Counted from the first letter of the stretch, positions 1 to 6,139 are shown. The stretch: DNA of 18,758 nt from Thioalkalivibrio sp. (GCA_003555285.1 PWGH01000087.1:1-18758); one strand, 5' to 3'. Made by a program: numbers and translations. The notes: a model not told the origin generated them from the sequence alone.

Positions 1-614
1 CGGGCGCGGATCTCGCCGAGCTGCGGGTTCCAGGTGACCACCGCGTCGACGTCGCGTGACCCGAAGGCGCCGACGATGTCGGCATCCGAGGTGTTCACGA
101 CGCGGATGTCGCGCTCGGTCATGCCCGCCGAATCCAGCGCCCGCGCCAGCAGGTAGTGCGACACCGAGAGTTCGACCAGGTGCACGTTTCGCCCGCTCAC
201 GTCCTCCAGCCGATCGGTGCCCTTCAGGATCAGGCCGTCGTTGCCGTCCGAGAAGTCGCCGACAATCAGCGCGGTGGTGTCGACGCCGCCGGCGGCGGGG
301 ATCGTCAGCGCATCCATATTGGTGACGGTCACGCCGTCGAAGGCGCCCGCGGTGTACAGGTTGATCGACTCGATGTAGTCGTTGATCTGCACGACCTCGA
401 TGTCGATCCCGTACTTGTCGGCCCATTTGCCGACGATGCCCGAGTCGGCGCCGAAGCCCCAGGGCATCCAGCCGACGTAGATGCTCCAGGCGATGCGGAA
501 GCTGTCCTTCTGCTGGGCCTGGGCGGCACCCGTGGCGGCGACTGTGGCGAGCACAACGACGAGCATCAGGAGTCGAAGCGGAAGGCGGCGGAAAGCGAAG
601 TGGAACGGATTCAT
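1..614 (-). CDS. ABC transporter substrate-binding protein, urea/guanidine carboxylase-linked family (3' end outside window)
   Basis: This is the periplasmic solute-binding subunit of an NrtA/SsuA-like ABC importer. The visible 204 residues start with a Sec signal peptide (two Arg pairs in the first 15 residues, hydrophobic core, cleavage near AAQA-QQ). The mature part opens with FRIAWSIYVGWMPWGF and continues with WADKYGIDIEVVQINDYIES and VTNMDALTIPAAGGVDTTA, which I recognise from the binding protein found beside urea carboxylase-type genes (TIGR03427-like). The start at 614 follows AGAGGA with an 8-nt gap. The leader contains a guanidine-I riboswitch. Members of this gene neighbourhood are now known to serve guanidine rather than urea, so guanidine or a derivative is the likeliest ligand (inference). 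Permease, ATPase and carboxylase genes would be expected further left, outside the window. The C-terminal part is not visible. Confidence 0.9.
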   Translation of the reverse strand, partial: MNPFHFAFRRLPLRLLMLVVVLATVAATGAAQAQQKDSFRIAWSIYVGWMPWGFGADSGIVGKWADKYGIDIEVVQINDYIESINLYTAGAFDGVTVTNMDALTIPAAGGVDTTALIVGDFSDGNDGLILKGTDRLEDVSGRNVHLVELSVSHYLLARALDSAGMTERDIRVVNTSDADIVGAFGSRDVDAVVTWNPQLGEIRA

Positions 615-674
615 CAGGAGTTCCTCTGGTGGTTACCGGTTGCAGACCCAGGCACGGGAGCGCGACGAAGAACC

Positions 675-784
675 GCGAATCTCCCGGGCTTTTGTCCCGC
701 CGTGTAACCTCCACCGTTGAACCCCGGGAAGGTCGGCCACTCTCGGACCAGTCGTCCGCCTCAGCGGACCGGAACCCTAGTCGC
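675..784 (-). promoter_or_regulatory. Guanidine-I riboswitch (ykkC class)
   Basis: Read on the minus strand, this leader segment has the hallmark conserved blocks of the guanidine-I aptamer in order: CTAGGGTTCCG (780-770), a GTCCGC/GCGGAC hairpin, CTGGTCCGAGAG, then ACACGGCGGGA followed by AAAAGCCCGGGAGA (down to 680). The closing P1 helix is GCGA (784-781) with TCGC (678-675). The class is an ON switch that senses guanidinium and controls guanidine carboxylases, exporters and ABC importers. It sits 60 nt upstream of the substrate-binding protein start, inside the transcript predicted from the sigma-54 promoter at 864-879. The match to the consensus is close enough that I see no alternative. 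Confidence 0.95.
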
Positions 785-863
785 CCCTTGGTGCTGCCTG
801 CTATTGCGTGTGGAGATCGAGCCATGGACGTCGGCCACATCTCCCGTGCCTACCCGAATCCCC

Positions 864-879
864 TGCAAGTCTCCTGCCA
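864..879 (-). promoter_or_regulatory. Sigma-54 (RpoN) -24/-12 promoter for the guanidine/urea transporter operon
   Basis: The minus strand reads TGGCAGGAGACTTGCA, against the consensus TGGCACGN4TTGCW. It has the invariant GG and GC exactly 10 bp apart, and one mismatch among the conserved bases. The predicted start of transcription is near 853, giving a leader of about 240 nt that contains the riboswitch. Nitrogen-source uptake genes are commonly RpoN-dependent, which agrees with the gene downstream. Confidence 0.75.
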
Positions 880-952
880 GAACCCGAGATAGCGTGGTTT
901 CAGCGGCTTACGTGCCTCAAGCAGCGATCATGTCGGTGCATCCCCCGCCCCA

Positions 953-969
953 TGCACGAATCCGGTGCG
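953..969. promoter_or_regulatory. Candidate NtrC-binding site (promoter-proximal)
   Basis: TGCAC-N6-GGTGC followed by G matches the 17-bp NtrC palindrome in spacing and in 10 of the core half-site bases. Its centre is about 108 bp upstream of the start predicted for the sigma-54 promoter, a typical enhancer distance. Confidence 0.5.
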
Positions 970-975
970 CCACGA

Positions 976-992
976 CGCACCATGACAGTGCG
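976..992. promoter_or_regulatory. Second, weaker NtrC-like site
   Basis: CGCAC-N6-AGTGC followed by G keeps the GCAC/GTGC cores with the same spacing as the neighbouring site and lies 23 bp further upstream. The flanking bases are degenerate, and the region is rich in GTGC/GCAC words, so chance is possible. Confidence 0.35.
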
Positions 993-1008
993 AACGTGCC
1001 GCGGCACC

Positions 1009-1074
1009 GTAGGAGGCCAGCCCCTGGGCGATGGGTTTTCCGACGTCGGATCGCCGAGGGGGCTCGCCTCCTAC
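1009..1074. repeat. REP-like imperfect inverted repeat (GTAGGAG type)
   Basis: The outer arms GTAGGAGGCCAGCCCC (left) and GGGGGCTCGCCTCCTAC (right) pair almost completely. Inner GGCGAT/ATCGCC elements and a central CCGACGTCGG palindrome continue the structure. GTAGGAG-headed hairpins of this form are common extragenic palindromes in gammaproteobacteria, mobilised by RAYT transposases. It is the only copy I see in the window. It lies between the transporter enhancer region and the tRNA promoter. Confidence 0.75.
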
Positions 1075-1102
1075 AAGGGACCAAGCTGCCGTGATCATCA
1101 GG

Positions 1103-1130
1103 TTAGCTTTTGGCGGTGCCGTGGTAAGAT
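1103..1130 (+). promoter_or_regulatory. Probable tRNA-Thr promoter with extended -10
   Basis: TGG immediately before TAAGAT (1125-1130) forms an extended -10. A weak -35, TTAGCT, lies 16 bp upstream (1103-1108). The predicted start is near 1137, about 16 nt before the tRNA. Supported mainly by its position. Confidence 0.4.
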
Positions 1131-1152
1131 GCTGCCCTGCAGGTTGGTTCAG

Positions 1153-1228
1153 GCCGGTGTAGCTCAGTTGGTAGAGCATCTGATTTGTAATCAGAGGGTC
1201 GCGGGTTCAACTCCTGTCACCGGCTCCA
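1153..1228 (+). tRNA. tRNA-Thr (anticodon TGT)
   Basis: A complete 76-nt cloverleaf. The acceptor stem is GCCGGTG/CACCGGC, the D arm GCTC/GAGC, and the anticodon stem TCTGA/TCAGA with loop TTTGTAA (anticodon TGT, reads ACA). The T arm has TTCAACT in its loop, the discriminator is T, and CCA is encoded at 1226-1228. In many proteobacteria this tRNA is grouped with tRNA-Tyr, tRNA-Gly and tufB; here it stands alone and is followed by its own terminator. Confidence 0.97.
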
Positions 1229-1241
1229 ATAAAACAACAAC

Positions 1242-1445
1242 TTAGGACACTCTTTCGGGTGGCCTTTTTCGGTCCTTGGCTCCGTAGCACCGCAAGGCAC
1301 ATCGCTCTAGTCGTTTGAGATCGCGATAGAAGTTCTCATGGGGCCCGATCATCAACAACCTCACGGTGTCCGCGTCAAGCACACGGTACGCGAGCAGCGA
1401 GAGCTGCTGGCCCATCTGGAACGTGTAGATTTGAATGCCCTTGCT
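1242..1445 (-). pseudogene. 5'-truncated RelE/ParE-type toxin remnant
   Basis: The minus strand is open from an in-frame TGA at 1446-1448 to TAA at 1242-1244. It encodes a fragment beginning GIQIYTFQMGQQLSL, then LLMIGPHENFYRDLKRLE. The VRLLMIGPHENFYRDL block is the characteristic C-terminal strand and catalytic region of a RelE/ParE-superfamily mRNA-interferase toxin. The N-terminal half is missing, there is no start codon with a ribosome-binding site, and no antitoxin gene lies on either side. I therefore call it a decayed toxin gene squeezed between elyC and the tRNA terminator. The subfamily (HigB- or RelE-like) cannot be decided from the fragment. Confidence 0.7.
1244..1269 (+). terminator. 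Rho-independent terminator of tRNA-Thr
   Basis: AGGACAC and GTGGCCT form a 7-bp stem with one A-G mismatch around an 8-nt loop, followed by TTTT. It begins 16 nt after the tRNA 3' end. Its left edge overlaps the stop codon of the toxin remnant on the other strand. Confidence 0.75.
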
Positions 1446-1465
1446 TCACGTTGCAACACACGCCT

Positions 1466-2245
1466 CTACCGGCGCCCCCGATGATCCAACTCCAGCGCCC
1501 ACAACCCCAGGTATTCGTAGATCGCCCGCTCGGTCTTGCGCAGGTTCTCGGCCGAGGGCACCCAGTAGGAAAACTGTGCCGGCCGGCCCCGCCCGGAGAG
1601 GAAATGCGTCGGCGCCGGGCTCGGCGTCAACCCCGCCCGCTCGAAATGCGCGACCGCCCGGCGCATGTGCGCGGCCGAGGTCACCAGCAGGAAAGGCTCG
1701 TGTGCCCCCAGTGCTTCGCGCACCGCATACGCTTCCAGTGCGGTGTCCGTGGGCGTATCGAGCACCACGATGCGCTCCGGCGCGACGCCCATGGCCCGGG
1801 CTGCAGCGGCATACCCCTGCGCCACCGGCGCTTCGCCGGCCCGGCGGCTCGCGCCGGTCACCACCAGCTGCGCCTGCGGAAGCGTCTGCAACAACCGCAG
1901 GCCCTCCATCAGCCGCAGCGCCGCACTCTCGTTCAACCGTGCGGGGGCCGGCCAGTTGGCGTCGGGCTCCCAGCCCGCACCGAGCACCACCACCGCGGCG
2001 TACACCCCCGGATCGGCAACCTCGAACACCGGCGCATACGTCGCCTCCAACGGCGCCAATAGACGATCCGCAACCGGCACCCATGACGCGCCAACGACCA
2101 CGACCAGTGCCAGCGCAACGAGTAATCGCCCCAGAAAACGACGGCCCAGGCCGACGAGTCCGACCACGGCCAGTCCCAGGGCCATCGGCAACGGCATCGC
2201 GAGCGCACTCACCAGGCCTTTCAGTACACCGAACCATTCTGTCAT
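1466..2245 (-). CDS. elyC: ElyC/SanA/YdcF family (DUF218) envelope biogenesis protein
   Basis: The product has 259 residues, the same length as Escherichia coli ElyC, an inner-membrane DUF218 protein required for normal peptidoglycan assembly and linked to lipid-carrier metabolism. Two N-terminal membrane segments (about residues 10-32 and 38-57) precede the DUF218 domain. Family signatures are VVVLGAGW near residue 86, RLNESAALRLMEGLRLL, LVVTGAS, the acidic RIVVLDTPTDT block, PFLLVTSAAHMRRA and the C-terminal tail ERAIYEYLGLWAL. I start at ATG 2245; a TTG seven codons upstream is open but has no better ribosome-binding site. The gene is followed by the toxin remnant and preceded by 136 bp of noncoding sequence before the DsbC-like gene, where I see no feature. 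Confidence 0.88.
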   Translation of the reverse strand: MTEWFGVLKGLVSALAMPLPMALGLAVVGLVGLGRRFLGRLLVALALVVVVGASWVPVADRLLAPLEATYAPVFEVADPGVYAAVVVLGAGWEPDANWPAPARLNESAALRLMEGLRLLQTLPQAQLVVTGASRRAGEAPVAQGYAAAARAMGVAPERIVVLDTPTDTALEAYAVREALGAHEPFLLVTSAAHMRRAVAHFERAGLTPSPAPTHFLSGRGRPAQFSYWVPSAENLRKTERAIYEYLGLWALELDHRGRR

Positions 2246-2381
2246 CGCGTCCGCCGTCCCCCTCAACCCTCAATGACGCGCTCCGGGTACCCCGCGATCG
2301 CCTTCAGCGACGGATGTCCGGCCGGTGGCCGACGCGCACCACCAGGATAACAAGAACACCCTCCCGAGCCTCGTGCCGCCC

Positions 2382-2918
2382 TCAGTACAGCCATGCTTCC
2401 TCTTCGAGCCGCTCGGCCAACCGATCGGCGGACACGAAACCGTAGTAGATCCGGCCCCCGGCGGTGATGATGGCGGGGGTCGCATTCAGGCCGAGTTCCA
2501 GCGCGAGCGCGTGGTGGCGATCCACCGGGTCGGGGCAAGGCCCCGCCTTGACAGTTTCGCCGCGCTTGGCACGGGTGAGTGCGTCCTGCCGGTTCTCGCT
2601 GCACCAGACCGCACGCATCCGCTCGCGGGCATCGTCGATGTTCGGGAAGGCGGCGTAGCGAATCCGGATGTCGTAGAGCAGGTAGTTGTCGATCTCCTGA
2701 TGCAACTGCCGGCTGTAGGGGCAATTCACGTCGGTGAAGACGGTTACCGTGTACCGCGCATCGTCCGGTCCGAACACGATGAGTTCGTTGTCGCTCAGGC
2801 CCGGGAACGGTGGCTCCCCGGGATCGCCCCCGCCCGTGACCGGGCCCTCGGCCACCACGGGGCTGACGCTGGCAACGGACGCCAGGATGACCAGCAAGAG
2901 CAGTTTCCCGAGCGCCAT
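2382..2918 (-). CDS. DsbC-like thioredoxin-fold protein lacking the resolving cysteine (CPYS)
   Basis: The 178-residue product aligns by eye with the catalytic domain of the periplasmic disulfide isomerase DsbC: TVTVFTDVNCPYSRQLHQE around the active site, AAFPNIDDARERMRAVWC, GPCPDP, then HALALELGLNATPAI with the cis-proline (P148). A signal peptide occupies residues 1-23. Only about 20 residues separate it from the catalytic domain, so the N-terminal dimerisation domain of DsbC is absent. The active site reads C66-P-Y-S69, where the family has CXXC; the serine codon is AGC, one base from TGC. The structural cysteine pair (C106, C128) is kept. A one-cysteine enzyme could bind or reduce mixed disulfides but not run a normal dithiol cycle. 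The start is uncertain: in-frame ATG 3059 has a strong GGAGG, but would put 47 extra residues before the signal-like segment; ATG 3095 is also open. Confidence 0.8.
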   Translation of the reverse strand: MALGKLLLLVILASVASVSPVVAEGPVTGGGDPGEPPFPGLSDNELIVFGPDDARYTVTVFTDVNCPYSRQLHQEIDNYLLYDIRIRYAAFPNIDDARERMRAVWCSENRQDALTRAKRGETVKAGPCPDPVDRHHALALELGLNATPAIITAGGRIYYGFVSADRLAERLEEEAWLY

Positions 2919-3065
2919 GGCTGCTGCGGATCCCCGTGCCCCTCGGTCGAGGGCGGCGGGTCCGTCACGCCCGACCGGCCCCACGCCGGGCATGCCGGTC
3001 GCTATCGGCACCCACCACGCGTTCGTCGGGAGCAGTAAGCCGCAATCGGATCGACCCATGACACA

Positions 3066-3070
3066 CCTCC
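3066..3070 (-). promoter_or_regulatory. Strong Shine-Dalgarno for an alternative upstream start of the DsbC-like gene
   Basis: On the minus strand GGAGG is followed after 6 nt by ATG (3059-3057), in frame with the DsbC-like protein. Using it would add 47 residues ahead of the signal-like hydrophobic segment and make it an internal anchor. Third-position GC of this extension is lower than in the gene body (about 74 versus 85 percent by hand count), which is why I did not choose it as the main start. Confidence 0.45.
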
Positions 3071-3103
3071 GGCACACCTCGTGTTCAAAAGGCATGCAGA
3101 TTC

Positions 3104-3910
3104 CTACGGCACCTCCCGCCCGCGCAGATCTGCGCGCAGCAGCGCGATTTCCCGGCGCAAGGCGGCCAGTTCCACCGCGCCGGCGACCTCACCGTCGGGC
3201 GCATGGGCCTCCTGGCCGATGAAGAAAGTCGCCAGGCTCGCGGTGATGTAGCCGAAGACCGCAAGGCCATAGACGGACAGCAGCAGCGCAAGCACTCGGC
3301 CCTCCGGCGTTTCCGGCCAGAATCCCGAGCCGATGGTCGTCACCAGCATGGCCGTCCACCATAGCGCGTCGGCATAGCCGGTGAAGCCACCCTCCACATC
3401 CGACATGGATTCGAAGGTGAGCATACCGCCGGCGCCGAGCAGGACCACCAGCGTGGTTGCGATGAGTACATAGCCGAGCCCCCGGCGCTCGAAGCTCTTG
3501 CGCAGCGCCCGCAGGCTGCGATTGGCGGTGCCTACGATCCGCACCAGACGCAGCCCGCGCATCAAGCGCAGCCCCCGCACCAGGCGCAGGACCCGAAGCG
3601 CATTCAGGAACCGGAAAGCCGGTGCGATCAGGGCGGCGATGGCGATGGGGTTTCGCCGCAGAAAGACTCCCTTGCGCGGTGCAATCGACAACCGCAGCAG
3701 AAACTCCAGCACGAAGACGATCCAGATCATCGTGCCGACCACTTCGAAGACCCCGGCCGTGGTCCAGATCAGCTCGATCAGCACCAGGCAGAGCCACAGG
3801 AACGACAGAACCAGCATCGGCCGCTCCAGCCATTCCTCGAGTTGCAGCAACACCTGCGAGCGTTCTTCCTCGTCCGGTTCGAGTGATTCCGGCTCCCGCG
3901 GTTCGGCCAT
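3104..3910 (-). CDS. Voltage-gated ion channel (Kv-like, six TM) with atypical selectivity filter
   Basis: This 268-aa protein has the full 6TM voltage-gated channel layout. S1 lies at about residues 33-52, S2 and S3 at 57-76 and 88-104. The S4 helix carries arginines at every third position (R106, 109, 112, 115, 118, 121, 124). S5 is at about 147-166, the pore helix at 182-190, the filter at 191-197, and S6 at 208-232. A C-terminal coiled segment (about 245-265) could oligomerise it. The filter is TTIGSGF where potassium channels have TTVGYGD: the tyrosine is replaced by serine and the aspartate by phenylalanine. Ion selectivity therefore cannot be assumed. I chose ATG 3910 because GGGGGAG precedes it and the acidic N-terminus suits a cytosolic start. 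It is transcribed divergently from jetA and may share an operon with the DsbC-like gene. Confidence 0.88.
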   Translation of the reverse strand: MAEPREPESLEPDEEERSQVLLQLEEWLERPMLVLSFLWLCLVLIELIWTTAGVFEVVGTMIWIVFVLEFLLRLSIAPRKGVFLRRNPIAIAALIAPAFRFLNALRVLRLVRGLRLMRGLRLVRIVGTANRSLRALRKSFERRGLGYVLIATTLVVLLGAGGMLTFESMSDVEGGFTGYADALWWTAMLVTTIGSGFWPETPEGRVLALLLSVYGLAVFGYITASLATFFIGQEAHAPDGEVAGAVELAALRREIALLRADLRGREVP

Positions 3911-3994
3911 GTGCTCCCCCTTGAACGGTGCCCCAGTCCTGGGCGTGGATCGTCTGGGGCGCCCTCCGCCCGGGCCAGGACGCCTACCCGAAAG

Positions 3995-4015
3995 ACCGCC
4001 ACAGGCGTCGGCGGT
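3995..4015. repeat. Inverted repeat in the channel/jetA divergent intergenic region
   Basis: ACCGCC and GGCGGT flank a 9-nt loop. It lies 114 bp before the jetA start and 85 bp before the channel start, inside a 218-bp intergenic region. In that region I could not recognise a convincing sigma-70 promoter on either strand. It could be an operator or a chance GC palindrome. Confidence 0.3.
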
Positions 4016-4128
4016 TTCGCGGCCGTGCGATCTCGACCCGCCTTGTGTGGTAAGCCCCCCGACGACAGCGCCCAGCCCAATTGCGGCCGAAAATTGCACC
4101 GGCTCACGATCGGCCCCAGGATAGCGCC

Positions 4129-5379
4129 ATGGTCAATCCACGTAGTCTGGTTTACGCCCTGCACAAGCATTGGGAGGTGATCGAGCATCTGGTGCGTCTG
4201 ACCCGGGACACCCCGGCCTTCGATCGCGACCAGGTGCTCGCCGTGGTGCTGCGGCACCATCCCGATGCCGACGCCGATGGCCTGCTGCAGTCCCTGGTGA
4301 CCGCGGATGTGCTGCAGATGCAGGCCCGCTCCGGGAGCATCCAGGTGAATCTGCTGGTGCTGGACTTCGTGCGCGGCCTGGCCCAGGAGCACGAACTGGG
4401 ACTGTCCGAGGTGCTGCGGGCCCGGGTGGAGGCGATCAAGGACGCGACCTTCGCGCTCGCCGAAGCCGTGGAATCCGGCGACCGCGAGCAGCGTCGGCAA
4501 TCCGGCAGCCGCTTGTCGGAGTTGTTCCGACAGATCCTGCAGCAGATCGAGCAGGATCAGCGCGCGATCCTGCGCCTGGCGGACGAGTCCAAGGGGGCGG
4601 CCGATGGCATGCCGGTGCAACGCCGTTACCAGCGCGTGCTCGAGGCCTTCGACCGGTACATCCAGCCGATGACCGAGATGATGGACACCGGCATCGACGG
4701 CGCCTTCCACCGGCATCTGGAGGCAGCGGAAACCGTGCTCGACCGGGCGGGGGAACGGCTGGCGGTCGAGGGCGCGCTGTACAGTCAGCAGCGTGCGATC
4801 CGCCAGGTATCGTATCAGGCCAAGACTCTGCGCAGCCAGGGCCGGATCGTGCTGAAACACTGCACCGAGACCCTGCTGCCGCTGCGCGAGGAGATTCGCC
4901 AGCACAATGCGCTCTCGGCCTCGATCAGCCTGCTGCTGGGCGCGGTGCGCAAGAAGGGCCTGCGCCGGGTGCTGCGCGAGACGCAGGTGCCGTATTGGCA
5001 GCGGGAACGCCCCTGGCGCATCGCCCTGGGCAGCGAGGTGCTGGAGATCATGAGCCAGGCCCGGCGCTTCGAGCCGGTGCAGGTGCGGTTTCCGGACGAC
5101 GCCGGTGCCACGCACGGCGCTGCGGTCGAGGTCGTCGACGAAGCCGCGGTCCGCGACCACCTCGAGGCCTCGCTTCCGGTGCCGGACGTGCTGCGCTGGC
5201 TGCACCGACACTATGGCGAATACAGCGATGCGACGCTGTTGCGCCTCTATAATGACTTGGTGCATGCCGGCCTGCGGTCGGCCACGGTGTTGCCGAACCC
5301 GGAGACACTGGCACTGCATACGGTGCGGGTGACCTTCCATCCGCACGGAATCTCGGCGACTGGGGACCACGATGTCTGA
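4129..5379 (+). CDS. jetA: Wadjet kleisin subunit JetA (MksF-like)
   Basis: At 416 aa this is the first gene of a JetABCD operon. Its likely role is the kleisin that bridges the SMC heads and holds the KITE subunit of the condensin-like complex, which detects small circular DNA by loop extrusion. The N-terminus (LVYALHKHWEVIEHLVRL, about residues 5-75) looks like a winged-helix domain. It is followed by a long, mostly alpha-helical middle with QILQQIEQDQRAIL, and a C-terminal helical domain with MSQARRFEPVQVRFPD. The start has AGGA seven nt upstream. The stop overlaps the jetB start by 8 bp (ATGTCTGA), so translation is probably coupled. Assignment rests on gene order and size as well as residual MukF/MksF-like character, since kleisins diverge quickly. 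Confidence 0.85.
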   Translation: MVNPRSLVYALHKHWEVIEHLVRLTRDTPAFDRDQVLAVVLRHHPDADADGLLQSLVTADVLQMQARSGSIQVNLLVLDFVRGLAQEHELGLSEVLRARVEAIKDATFALAEAVESGDREQRRQSGSRLSELFRQILQQIEQDQRAILRLADESKGAADGMPVQRRYQRVLEAFDRYIQPMTEMMDTGIDGAFHRHLEAAETVLDRAGERLAVEGALYSQQRAIRQVSYQAKTLRSQGRIVLKHCTETLLPLREEIRQHNALSASISLLLGAVRKKGLRRVLRETQVPYWQRERPWRIALGSEVLEIMSQARRFEPVQVRFPDDAGATHGAAVEVVDEAAVRDHLEASLPVPDVLRWLHRHYGEYSDATLLRLYNDLVHAGLRSATVLPNPETLALHTVRVTFHPHGISATGDHDV

Positions 5380-6139
5380 CCGGAACACCACGCTCAGGCT
5401 CGAGGACCTGTCCCAGTTGCACGGCGTGTTCGAAGCACTGAACAGCGGACGACACCTGAACCGATACCAGGACCCGGCCTTGTGGGCCGATCTCGACGAG
5501 CACCGGGAGGCCTACGTTGCGTTGTTCGAGGCCCTCGGCTATCAATTGCGCGTGGATGAGCGCGGATTCGCCTGGTTCCACACCGGCGAGGCGAGCGCCA
5601 CCGTCTCCAAGGGCAGCCGCAAGCTCGCGCTGTTCTTCATGCTGCTGTTCGAATACCAGGCGGACCAGGGCCGCCACCTCGGCAAGTTCCACGCGTGGAT
5701 CCTGGACACCACCGTGCTCGATACCCTCTGGGAACGGAATCAGGACCTGCTCGTGGCCGAAGAGATGGCGGATCCGGAGGCGTTGCGGGATGTGGTGAAC
5801 ACCGGGACTCGGTACGGCTTCATCGCCCCCGAAACCACCGGCGGCTGGCGGCTGCTGCCGGCGGTGTACCGCTACCTCGATCACTTCGAGGAACTCGCGG
5901 AGCAACAGCGCGGGCGGATGCAGGCGGACGCGATGGTGACGACGCTCGGCGATGGGCCCGATGGCGATGGGCCCGATCACGATGCACTCGATGGCGGTGA
6001 GATCGGTAGCGATGGGCTAGACGGCGATGGGCTTGATGGCGATGAGGTCGGTGCTGATGGGCTCGATGCCGATCGGAGCCGCAGTGATGAGACCGGCGAT
6101 AACGGGGTCGATGGTGACGGTGTTGCATCCCATGCATGA
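5372..6139 (+). CDS. jetB: Wadjet KITE subunit JetB (MksE-like) with Asp-Gly-rich tail
   Basis: The 255-aa product has an MksE/MukE-like tandem winged-helix core in residues 1 to about 190 (ALFEALGYQLRVDERGFAWF; SKGSRKLALFFMLLFEYQ; a TLWERNQDLL helix; GTRYGFIAPETTGGWRLLPA, near residue 150). In the complex it would bind the JetA kleisin and DNA. Residues 194-251 form a low-complexity tail in which about a third of positions are Asp, with many Gly and almost no positive charge, encoded by a degenerate GATGGC-type repeat. I do not know this tail from other JetB proteins. Both ends overlap neighbours by 8 bp, which indicates a tightly coupled operon. Confidence 0.87.
   Translation: MSDRNTTLRLEDLSQLHGVFEALNSGRHLNRYQDPALWADLDEHREAYVALFEALGYQLRVDERGFAWFHTGEASATVSKGSRKLALFFMLLFEYQADQGRHLGKFHAWILDTTVLDTLWERNQDLLVAEEMADPEALRDVVNTGTRYGFIAPETTGGWRLLPAVYRYLDHFEELAEQQRGRMQADAMVTTLGDGPDGDGPDHDALDGGEIGSDGLDGDGLDGDEVGADGLDADRSRSDETGDNGVDGDGVASHA
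5951..6126 (+). repeat. Degenerate GATGGC-type low-complexity repeat inside jetB
   Basis: GATGGGCCC, GATGGCGATGGGC and related 6-15 bp words recur imperfectly across this stretch. They produce a DG/DGDG-rich peptide in the jetB frame and a His-Arg-rich shadow on the other strand. This is the only such low-complexity DNA in the defence operon and is prone to slippage in multiples of three. Confidence 0.7.

Noticed and set aside
948..980. GGTGCG-N6-CGCACC palindrome as an NtrC site
   Set aside because: The half-sites are in the reverse order from the NtrC consensus (GCACC first, GGTGC second); the overlapping TGCAC-N6-GGTGC at 953-969 fits better.
2246..2381. Possible small gene between elyC and the DsbC-like gene
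   Set aside because: Short frames exist but none has a start with a ribosome-binding site or a recognisable product.
3778..5391. A 537-codon minus-strand open frame opposite jetA
   Set aside because: It is antisense to a gene with clear operon logic and merges at its end with out-of-frame channel sequence.
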